From positions 1 to 6,207 of the forward strand of contig JABUEV010000158.1 in NCBI GenBank assembly GCA_013314865.1: a stretch of 6,207 nt of DNA. The letters run 5' to 3'. The notes below the pieces were generated by a model that was given only the letters and a program-made list of their open reading frames with translations, ran no database searches and was not told the DNA's origin. Numbering within the stretch: the stretch's first letter is position 1; the number at the start of each line of letters is the position of its first letter. A program made the translations under genes and the position numbers. Origin of the DNA: Bacteroidales bacterium (GTDB taxonomy: Bacteria; Bacteroidota; Bacteroidia; Bacteroidales; VadinHA17). Below, piece after piece: positions 1 to 6,207 of the stretch.

Positions 1-38
1 ACAGAAAAAAGAAAAGACATCTAAACCATATCATCCAG

Positions 39-1940
39 ATGAATTTTGAAAAGCTGCAGGAACTAATAGAAAGGATAAGATCGGTAAGTATTGCTGTAGT
101 GGGCGACTTTTGCCTCGATGCTTACTGGTTTATTGACAAGTCCGGAAGTGAGATATCTGTCGAGACGGGCAAGGAGACAAAACCAGTGAGAGAATACAAG
201 TATTCACTGGGAGGTGCAGGAAATGTGGCTAATAACCTTACAGCAATGGGGGTGGCAGATGTCAGAGCCTTTGGGGTAATAGGCACGGATCCTTTCGGGG
301 AAACTATGAAGAATCTCATGAAAAGTGCCGGCATTAATACCCAAAATATCCTTGTACAGGAAAACAACTGGTCAACACATGTGTATATCAAGCCTTATTC
401 AGGTGAAGAGGAAGAAAACAGAATTGACTTCGGCAACTTTAATGTTCTTTCGGATGATGTGTCAGACACTCTTCTGAAGAACCTCAGAGATACAGCCGGG
501 TCGCTCGACCTGGTTATCATAAATCAGCAGGTGCTTTCAGGCATTCATAGTTCCAGGTTCCGTAAAGGTCTGGTCGAAATTATCAATACGTTCCCTGAAA
601 AAATCTTCATAGCCGACAGCAGGAACTACAGTGATGACTATACAGGAGCATACCGCAAAATGAATGAGGCAGAAGCCGTAAGACTGTCCGGAAACATAAA
701 TGACAGGGAAATTTCTGTTGATGAAGGAGAGTTCAGGGAGGCTCTGCTTTCTCTGTACCGTCGTTACGGAAAGCCTGTCTTTGCAACCAGGGGTGAAAAA
801 GGCTCCGTGATAGCTGACCAGGATGGGCTGACTGACATTCCGGGGTTAATGATCATTGCACGGACTGATACCGTGGGGGCTGGCGACAGTTACCTGGCCG
901 GAGTTGCAGCCGCCCTTGCTGCAGGATATACATTAAAGGAGTCTGCAGAAACCGGGACAATTGTAGCCGGAGTAACCATTCAGAAACTTTTTCAGACCGG
1001 TACAGCTTCACCCGAAGAAATCCTTAAAACCGGGAAGGATCCTGATTTCATTTATAACTCCTGCCTCGCTGAAAATGTAAGACATGCTGAATATCATGAA
1101 AATACTCAGATAGAGATTATCAACAGATGGCAGAAAAAACCAGAAATTAAACACGCCATTTTTGATCACGACGGCACTGTCTCTGTCCTGCGCGAAGGAT
1201 GGGAGAAAATAATGGCCCCCATGATGGTAAAGGCAATACTTGGTGAAAGTATAAACAGAGTTCCGGATGATATTTATAAAAAGGTATCAGACCGGGTCAG
1301 CGATCTGATCGATAAAACAACCGGCATACGCACACTAATGCAGATGAGAGAACTTATTTCTCTCGTCAGGGAATTTGGTTTTGTGGATGAAAGCGAGATT
1401 TCTGATGAGTACGGTTATAAAGAAATATACAACAAAGAGATCCTGGCCCTTGTGAATTCGCGCATGCAGAGAACTCTGGCAGGAGAGCTTGACAAAGATG
1501 ATTTCAAGATAAAAAATGCCGGACCATTTCTCAAAGAACTCAGAAAAGCAGGCATAACTCTTTATCTTACAAGCGGCACCGACACTGAGGATGTCATAAG
1601 GGAAGCTGAGTTCCTGGGGTATGCCGGCCTTTTCAACGGAGGAATTTACGGAGCTTCTCACGATATAAACAATGAGGCAAAGAAGGAAGTCCTGAAGAAA
1701 ATTATAGCCCTTATAGGCCCTTCACATATGAATCAGGTTGTCACATTCGGCGACGGTCCGGTTGAAATAAGAGAAACCAAAAAAGCAGGCGGACTTACTG
1801 TCGGAGTGGCTACCGATGAGGTAAGACGCTTCGGACTGAATGAAAAGAAAAGAACCCGGCTTATTAAAGCAGGAGCTGATATAATTATACCTGATTTTAC
1901 ACAGATGAACTGTCTCCTGATACTGCTTAACATTAATTAA
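39..1940 (+). CDS. PfkB-family sugar kinase fused to a HAD-family phosphatase
   Basis: This 633-residue cytoplasmic protein has two catalytic domains. Residues about 16-340 form a ribokinase/PfkB kinase, closest by eye to the RfaE/HldE heptose-7-phosphate kinase domain. Visible are the N-terminal VVGDFCLDAYW block (from residue 20), the LGGAGNVANN sugar-binding block (57-66) and the DTVGAGDS signature (277-284), whose Asp283 is the expected catalytic base. Residues about 370-633 form a HAD hydrolase: motif I FDHDGT with nucleophile Asp376 and acid/base Asp378, a helical cap at about 386-500, motif II around Thr511, and motif IV GDGPVE with Asp572 and Glu576. The kinase presumably phosphorylates a sugar or sugar phosphate using ATP, and the HAD half removes a phosphate; the substrate is unknown. 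The frame stays open to the window edge, but no ATG, GTG or TTG lies upstream and the ATG gives a family-typical N-terminus. No Shine-Dalgarno site or promoter is visible in bases 1-38. It is the first operon gene seen here. Confidence 0.9.
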   Translation: MNFEKLQELIERIRSVSIAVVGDFCLDAYWFIDKSGSEISVETGKETKPVREYKYSLGGAGNVANNLTAMGVADVRAFGVIGTDPFGETMKNLMKSAGINTQNILVQENNWSTHVYIKPYSGEEEENRIDFGNFNVLSDDVSDTLLKNLRDTAGSLDLVIINQQVLSGIHSSRFRKGLVEIINTFPEKIFIADSRNYSDDYTGAYRKMNEAEAVRLSGNINDREISVDEGEFREALLSLYRRYGKPVFATRGEKGSVIADQDGLTDIPGLMIIARTDTVGAGDSYLAGVAAALAAGYTLKESAETGTIVAGVTIQKLFQTGTASPEEILKTGKDPDFIYNSCLAENVRHAEYHENTQIEIINRWQKKPEIKHAIFDHDGTVSVLREGWEKIMAPMMVKAILGESINRVPDDIYKKVSDRVSDLIDKTTGIRTLMQMRELISLVREFGFVDESEISDEYGYKEIYNKEILALVNSRMQRTLAGELDKDDFKIKNAGPFLKELRKAGITLYLTSGTDTEDVIREAEFLGYAGLFNGGIYGASHDINNEAKKEVLKKIIALIGPSHMNQVVTFGDGPVEIRETKKAGGLTVGVATDEVRRFGLNEKKRTRLIKAGADIIIPDFTQMNCLLILLNIN

Positions 1941-1942
1941 GG
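1939..1942 (+). promoter_or_regulatory. Possible Shine-Dalgarno AAGG overlapping the upstream stop codon
   Basis: AAGG begins inside the TAA stop of the kinase-phosphatase gene and lies 7 nt before the ATG at 1950. Position and spacing fit a ribosome binding site that would support termination-reinitiation, and they favour the 1950 start. Four bases can match by chance, and the other start codons in the window have no comparable site. Confidence 0.35.
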
Positions 1943-1949
1943 TTTTGCC

Positions 1950-3086
1950 ATGCCTCACTACAGATTTGACAGGCGCAGACTGCTCTTCAGAAAACTTGAG
2001 GAAAGAAAAAACAAGGTTAATATTTTAAGGGATCATATACCGGCATCTAAAAGACCGGAATCCCTGACAGACGAAAAAGCAAGAGAACTGATCAGTCTGA
2101 CAGCAGAAAAAATCAGAATGGCAAGAAGGATTAACAAACCTGTGGTGCTGGCTTTCGGTGCCCATGCCATCAAGAACGGACTTTCTCCCGTACTGATCGA
2201 ACTGATCAGGCAAGGATGGATAACACATATGGCAACAAACGGAGCAGGCATAATCCACGACTGGGAACTGGCATACATCGGCGAAACAAGCGAGGATGTG
2301 CGTGAAAACACCTCAAAAGGACAGTTTGGAATTTGGCATGAAACAGGATATTATATCAACCTGGCCCTCCTTTCAGGAGCATTCCAGGGACTTGGCTACG
2401 GTGAATCGGTTGGCAAAATGATATTTGATGACGGACTGTTCATTCCAGATCCGGATGAGTTAAGGAAAACAGCTGTTGAAGAATCGGTAAGAAACCCTGA
2501 GAGGGCGGCTGCCGCCATCGATCTGGCAGGGGCAATTGAAAACTTCCGGATTCAAACTGGCTTTATTAAAATCTCTCATCCCTTTAAACAGTTTTCTGTT
2601 CAGTCTGCAGCTTTTCAATACGGAGTGAAATTTACAGGCCATCCTATGATAGGGCATGACATAATTTATACTCATCCCCTCAACAATGGAGCCGCATTAG
2701 GAAGAACCGCTTTAAACGATTTCCTCTCATTTGTGCAGACTATTTCTGATATTGACCAGGGAGTTTACATGTCTGTGGGATCAGCTATAATGTCTCCCAT
2801 GATTTTTGAAAAGGCTCTTTCGATGGCCCAGAATATAGCAATACAGGAGAAAAGACATATTGACAGGCATTTTATGCTGGTGGTCGATCTGACTGAATCA
2901 CAACACGACTGGAAAAGTGACGGAGAACCATCAGAAAACAATCCTGCATACTACATGAGATACTGCAAGACATTTTCCAGAATGGGAGGTGAAATGCATT
3001 ATCTGAGAGCGGATAACAGGCTCTTCTTTCCTGCCTTGCTAAATGAGTTATCCGATGATTCATTAATTCCTGATAATAAAAATTAG
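1950..3086 (+). CDS. Deoxyhypusine-synthase-like protein of unknown function
   Basis: This 378-residue protein has no signal peptide or membrane segment and is probably cytoplasmic. I do not recognise a named function. The N-terminal half resembles the deoxyhypusine synthase fold: FGAHAIKNGLSP (69-80), then a helix, then THMATNGAGIIHDWE (92-106). This parallels the 'strand, small-residue loop, His/Glu-Asp' block of deoxyhypusine synthases, followed by IGETSEDV (110-117). Further blocks are GHDIIYTHPLNNGAALG (235-251) and SVGSAIMSPMIFEKALS (275-291). Canonical deoxyhypusine synthases use NAD and spermidine and carry a C-terminal WGK lysine motif. No WGK occurs here, so eIF5A-type modification is unlikely. 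The gene sits 9 bp after the kinase-phosphatase gene and 27 bp before the epimerase gene, so a role in the same sugar pathway is plausible. The coding call is secure; the fold assignment is from motif memory and moderate; the reaction is unknown. Confidence 0.88.
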   Translation: MPHYRFDRRRLLFRKLEERKNKVNILRDHIPASKRPESLTDEKARELISLTAEKIRMARRINKPVVLAFGAHAIKNGLSPVLIELIRQGWITHMATNGAGIIHDWELAYIGETSEDVRENTSKGQFGIWHETGYYINLALLSGAFQGLGYGESVGKMIFDDGLFIPDPDELRKTAVEESVRNPERAAAAIDLAGAIENFRIQTGFIKISHPFKQFSVQSAAFQYGVKFTGHPMIGHDIIYTHPLNNGAALGRTALNDFLSFVQTISDIDQGVYMSVGSAIMSPMIFEKALSMAQNIAIQEKRHIDRHFMLVVDLTESQHDWKSDGEPSENNPAYYMRYCKTFSRMGGEMHYLRADNRLFFPALLNELSDDSLIPDNKN

Positions 3087-3113
3087 TTTTATTTTTCTAA
3101 CAAATTACAAATT

Positions 3114-4382
3114 ATGAACAAGGAAGAGGTCATGCAGTATCTTAATGAAGCTAAGAATCATCTTGTAAATGAACTGCTTCCTTTCTGGATTTCAAGAACC
3201 GTTGATAAGAAAAACGGGGGTTATATAACCCATTTCGACAGGTATGGAAATGACACCGGCGAAGATGAAAAGTCGCTCATCTCACAAACACGTTCCCTGT
3301 ATACCTATGCATCGGCACACAGGGCAGGTTACGGTGACGGTTCGTATGCAAAGTTTGCTGGTCACGGTATTAAATTTCTTCTGTCAGAAATGTGGGATAA
3401 TCAGTACGGTGGTTTTTACTGGATGGCTGACCGGAAAGGCAATATAAAGAATGACAGTAAAGTAACATATGGTCAGAGTTTTGCAATCTACTCACTCAGT
3501 GAATACACGCTTGCAACAGGTGATCCTGCCGGTATTGAGTATGCTGAAAAGCTCTTTGATATGCTTCAGAAATATGTGGTTGATACCATGTATGGCGGGT
3601 ACAGGGAAATGTTTAACAGACGATGGGAATTAATAGGTCCGGGGAGCAAAGGCGGAGACAGAAAGACGCTTGATGTTCACATGCACTTAATGGAAGCATT
3701 TACAACACTTTATGAGGCTTCAGGCAAAGAGATACACCTGAGGAAACTGAATGAATGCATTCATATTCTTCTCGACAGGTTTTTACATCCTGTTTATAAA
3801 ACAGGGATACCACAGTTTTTTGATGACTGGAGTGTTGCTCCGCAGATAAAATTTGAAATAATATGGGGATGGGACAGGTTTTCAGAAGACGGCATGAAGG
3901 GGAATGCAACTGACAACACCTGCTATGGTCATAATGCTGAATTTGCATGGCTTCTGCTTCATGCCCTAAACGTAATGAATGCCGGTGTCGAACCATACCT
4001 TGATACCCTGAAAAAGATTTATGATCATACTGTAGATAACGGTATAGATATTGAATATGGCGGTGTTTATGTGGAAGGGCCTCATTCAGGAGGAGTCTAT
4101 GACAGGGAGAAAGAATTCTGGCAGCAGGCTGAAGTTCTGACAGCAATGCTTGACGCCTTTCTTCTTTTCAGGGAAGAAAAATACTGGAGTGCCTATAAGA
4201 ATGTTCACCGCTTTGTATTTGATAAAATGATCAACAAAGATGCAGGCGAATGGTATCCGCTTCTAAGGCGGAATGGAGAGCCAATCTGGACTCACATGGG
4301 ACACTCATGGAAGATAAATTACCACACTGTCAGATCGATGGTTCAGTGCATAAAGAGGCTTGAAAAGATTATTGCGCTATGA
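3114..4382 (+). CDS. AGE/cellobiose 2-epimerase superfamily sugar epimerase
   Basis: This 422-residue cytoplasmic protein has the length and motif order of the (alpha/alpha)6-barrel N-acylglucosamine 2-epimerase superfamily, which includes cellobiose and mannobiose 2-epimerases and mannose isomerases. Visible in order are QTRSLY (Arg60), the DVHMHLMEA block (187-195: His189, His191, Glu194), YGHNAEFAWLL with the HxxE pair His273/Glu276, EFWQQAE (334-340) and KINYHTVR with His404. His273 and His404 correspond to the two catalytic histidines of the superfamily. The YGHNxE form and the length resemble cellobiose-2-epimerase-like members, but the context of the last histidine differs from the usual KxPYH, so the substrate (mono- or disaccharide) is open. 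The gene follows a 27-bp AT-rich gap without a Shine-Dalgarno site. Its stop overlaps the start of the symporter gene, which strongly links the two: the transporter probably supplies its substrate. Confidence 0.92.
   Translation: MNKEEVMQYLNEAKNHLVNELLPFWISRTVDKKNGGYITHFDRYGNDTGEDEKSLISQTRSLYTYASAHRAGYGDGSYAKFAGHGIKFLLSEMWDNQYGGFYWMADRKGNIKNDSKVTYGQSFAIYSLSEYTLATGDPAGIEYAEKLFDMLQKYVVDTMYGGYREMFNRRWELIGPGSKGGDRKTLDVHMHLMEAFTTLYEASGKEIHLRKLNECIHILLDRFLHPVYKTGIPQFFDDWSVAPQIKFEIIWGWDRFSEDGMKGNATDNTCYGHNAEFAWLLLHALNVMNAGVEPYLDTLKKIYDHTVDNGIDIEYGGVYVEGPHSGGVYDREKEFWQQAEVLTAMLDAFLLFREEKYWSAYKNVHRFVFDKMINKDAGEWYPLLRRNGEPIWTHMGHSWKINYHTVRSMVQCIKRLEKIIAL
4379..4382 (+). other. ATGA stop/start overlap, probable translational coupling
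   Basis: The ATG of the symporter gene (4379-4381) overlaps the TGA of the epimerase gene (4380-4382). No Shine-Dalgarno site lies at a useful distance upstream, so the symporter is probably translated by ribosomes terminating on the epimerase gene. This is direct evidence that the two are co-transcribed. Confidence 0.8.
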
Positions 4383-5992
4383 CACTGACGCTTAATACGA
4401 TCGACTGGTTAGTGGGAGCGGTTATTATAGCCGGCACACTGGCATTTGGTCTTTACATGGCATACATCAGAAAAGCCGGTGCCAACAGCTCAAATTTTTT
4501 TCTGGGAGGCAGATCTATTAAATGGCCGGTAATAGGAGCCTCGCTATTCGCAACAAATATCGGAGCCGAGCACCTTGTAGGCCTTTCAGGTGATTCTTAC
4601 AGATACGGGCTTGCAGCCGGCTTTGTGGAACTGACGATGCCTGTAACTCTTGGGATTGCATGTGCCGTGCTTTTCCCTTACTATCTTAAAAACAAGGTTT
4701 ACACCATCCCTGAATTTCTTGAACTTCGTTACAACAGGAGAGCACGTACTCTTTTTTCAGGTCTGATGCTGGTTATCAGCGTTATGACAAAGCTTGCCTT
4801 TACACTCTTTGCAGGAGCTCTTGTTCTTAACAGTATCCTTGGATTTAATGTAATGGCGACAGTCTTTTACATAGGAGTCATTGTTGCTCTGTTTACTATT
4901 ATCGGCGGTTTTACCGCAGTAGCATATACCGATGCCCTGCAGGTTATAATAATGATTGCCGGTGCGCTGGTAATGATGATAATCGGGCTTGACAAAGCAG
5001 GGGGATGGAGCAGTCTGATGGATAAAGTGCCGGAAATGATGTCGCTGGCCAAACCTTATGATGACCCGGTGTATCCGTTCTGGGGAATACTTGCAACTGC
5101 TTTTTATGCCGGTGTCTTTTACTGGGGCATTGATCAGGTTAATGTCCAGCGGACACTGGCGGCTCCCGATCTGAACAATGCCAGATGGGGTGCTATGTTC
5201 GCGACGTTCCTCAAGCTCTTTCCGGTTTTTATCTTCGCCCTTCCGGGAGTGATCGCATTTGCCCTTTATCCTGATGCTCTCCACGGAGATGAGACAAAAC
5301 AGACTTTTGTATTACTGCTCAATAACCTTCTTCCTACAGGTGTCAGGGGACTCTTATTGGCATCTCTTATGGCGGCGATGGTGACATCGCTCATAGCTGT
5401 TCTGAATTCCGTCTCCACGCTCGTGGTGAAGGATTTTTTTGTTGAATTCAGGCCAAACCTCAGCGAAAAATCGCAGGTGAAACTGGGCAGATACACAATA
5501 ATGATTATTGCATTGCTCGGAATCGCAGCAGCATGGCTGGTTTATAAAAGCGAGGAAGGACTGTTCAAGTATCTTCAGACAATTACTGCATACCTCGTCA
5601 TACCCGTTTTCCCGGCCATTTTTTTTGGAATCGCAAGCAAGAAGGTTACACTTAAAGGTGCAGCAGCATCGGTTATTACCGGAGTAATATTATCATCCGT
5701 ATTCATAGCCGACCAGCTTATGGGAGCTGAAGCCGGAAAAGAAGTCTTCCCCTTCCTTCATCATAAACTGACATTAAATTTCGGGTACCGGGGGCTATGG
5801 GCTGAACTTATTATCACTGCCGTGTTATTTGGTGTCTCAGCCTTTACACCTCGCACTGATCCCGCAAAACTGGAGAAAACAACGATTAACTATTCAAAAA
5901 AGATAGCTCCATTTGAAGGATTAAAAGACTGGAGACTTCATTTCATCATCCTGACCGCCATAACAGTTTCCATCTGGATCTGGCTCAGATAA
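4379..5992 (+). CDS. Sodium/sugar symporter, SSS (SGLT) family
   Basis: This 537-residue inner-membrane protein has about 14 hydrophobic segments, the first at residues 8-28 and the last at about 518-536, as in vSGLT. It should import a sugar driven by the Na+ gradient. Family blocks include SLFATNIGAEHLVGLSG (55-71), YTIPEFLELRYN, FYWGIDQVNVQRTLAA (247-262) and AAMVTSLIAVLNS (332-344). Aligned by eye to remembered vSGLT and human SGLT1 sequences, the sugar-site residues are retained: His65 (His83 in SGLT1), Glu84, Tyr248 and Trp249 (inner gate), Lys279 and Gln400. The Na2 site is Ala58, Ile61, Ala333, Thr336 and Ser337. These support a hexose-type substrate over proline, pantothenate or solute roles of other SSS members. 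The start overlaps the epimerase stop; the gene closes the operon and converges with a minus-strand gene. The exact sugar is unknown. Confidence 0.95.
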   Translation: MTLTLNTIDWLVGAVIIAGTLAFGLYMAYIRKAGANSSNFFLGGRSIKWPVIGASLFATNIGAEHLVGLSGDSYRYGLAAGFVELTMPVTLGIACAVLFPYYLKNKVYTIPEFLELRYNRRARTLFSGLMLVISVMTKLAFTLFAGALVLNSILGFNVMATVFYIGVIVALFTIIGGFTAVAYTDALQVIIMIAGALVMMIIGLDKAGGWSSLMDKVPEMMSLAKPYDDPVYPFWGILATAFYAGVFYWGIDQVNVQRTLAAPDLNNARWGAMFATFLKLFPVFIFALPGVIAFALYPDALHGDETKQTFVLLLNNLLPTGVRGLLLASLMAAMVTSLIAVLNSVSTLVVKDFFVEFRPNLSEKSQVKLGRYTIMIIALLGIAAAWLVYKSEEGLFKYLQTITAYLVIPVFPAIFFGIASKKVTLKGAAASVITGVILSSVFIADQLMGAEAGKEVFPFLHHKLTLNFGYRGLWAELIITAVLFGVSAFTPRTDPAKLEKTTINYSKKIAPFEGLKDWRLHFIILTAITVSIWIWLR

Positions 5993-6015
5993 CCATAAGA
6001 AACATCCCTGACCGG

Positions 6016-6207
6016 TCACTCAGGAGGATTGTACCTGGCTTTTTCAACCAGCCCCTGTATGTCTTTGTCCTGCATCAGGTCGCTAAGCTTAACGCCCTTG
6101 TTATTCTTCATGTATGACTCCACAATTCTGAATCCAATCCATACCGCCGCTTTCCCCGGCGACTCATTTGTAAAATAGCTTGTGAACGGGGCATCTCCTA
6201 TAAGCTT
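6016..6207 (-). CDS. gldB: C-terminal fragment of a GldB-like gliding-motility lipoprotein
   Basis: This minus-strand frame enters from the right edge (first codon read at 6207-6205) and ends at TGA, complement of 6018-6016. It gives 63 residues, and the N-terminus is outside the window. The visible part contains APFTSYFTNESPGKAAVWIG, then FRIVESYMKNN, a short KLSDLM segment and a terminal KARYNPPE. This matches the remembered C-terminal pattern of GldB: an aromatic-Gly 'W(I/L)G(W/F)xIVxxYM' helix, a 'LxxLM..D' segment and a final 'YxP'. GldB is a lipoprotein associated with gliding and type IX secretion in Bacteroidota and is also present in non-gliding members. The lipobox and the zincin-like body cannot be checked here. 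It is convergent with the symporter gene and probably functionally unrelated to the sugar operon. It could instead be a more general GldB-related peptidase-like protein. Confidence 0.75.
   Translation of the reverse strand, partial: KLIGDAPFTSYFTNESPGKAAVWIGFRIVESYMKNNKGVKLSDLMQDKDIQGLVEKARYNPPE

Noticed and set aside
1..20. Purine-rich stretch upstream of the first gene as a ribosome binding site.
   Set aside because: It ends about 20 nt before the ATG, too far for a Shine-Dalgarno role, and it may belong to an upstream gene or leader outside the window.
1950..3086. Calling this gene a genuine deoxyhypusine synthase.
   Set aside because: The WGK catalytic lysine motif is absent and no eIF5A or polyamine context is visible. 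Only a fold-level resemblance can be supported.
3087..3113. AT-rich 27-bp gap before the epimerase gene as an internal promoter.
   Set aside because: No Bacteroidota TAnnTTTG/TTTG pair with correct spacing is visible. AT-rich leaders are usual before start codons in this phylum.
3700..4146. A 148-codon minus-strand open frame within the epimerase gene.
   Set aside because: It is fully antisense to conserved epimerase motifs, and its His/Ser-rich product has no recognisable domain. Other short antisense frames in the window were rejected for the same reason.
4757..5284. A 175-codon open frame on the minus strand inside the symporter gene.
   Set aside because: It lies antisense to an unambiguous SSS gene, its translation is low-complexity and Lys/His/Asn-rich with no family resemblance, and it has no start signal. 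It is a shadow of the real gene's codon use.
6007..6024. CCTGA-TCAGG inverted repeat as an intrinsic terminator for the operon.
   Set aside because: The stem is only 5 bp with an 8-nt loop, and no T-run follows on either strand.

Overview
The window looks like part of a Bacteroidota (Bacteroidetes) chromosome. Three things suggest this. The partial gene at the right edge encodes a C-terminus resembling the gliding-motility lipoprotein GldB, which is characteristic of that phylum. Clear Shine-Dalgarno sites are mostly absent. The intergenic gaps are short and AT-rich, and base composition is moderate. This is inference from gene content; no rRNA or other phylogenetic marker is present.

Layout: four plus-strand genes fill positions 39-5992 and look like one operon. 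In order they are a PfkB-type sugar kinase fused to a HAD-type phosphatase (39-1940); a protein of unassigned function with deoxyhypusine-synthase-like sequence blocks (1950-3086); an N-acylglucosamine/cellobiose 2-epimerase superfamily protein (3114-4382); and a sodium/sugar symporter of the SSS family (4379-5992). The junctions are 9 bp, 27 bp and a 4-bp ATGA overlap. A minus-strand gene enters from the right edge and ends at 6016, converging on the operon with only 23 bp between the stop codons. No stretch longer than 300 bp lacks a gene. I saw no tRNA, rRNA, CRISPR array, insertion sequence or phage gene.

Working model (inference): the symporter imports a hexose or small saccharide with Na+, the epimerase inverts it at C2 or isomerises it, and the kinase half of the fusion phosphorylates the product. 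The HAD half may then remove a phosphate from the same or another position, and the deoxyhypusine-synthase-like protein performs an unknown, possibly NAD-dependent, step. No glycoside hydrolase, SusC/SusD pair or regulator is visible, so the substrate cannot be named. The most unusual points are the kinase-phosphatase fusion and the deoxyhypusine-synthase-like protein, which lacks the catalytic lysine motif of true deoxyhypusine synthases and sits inside a sugar operon.
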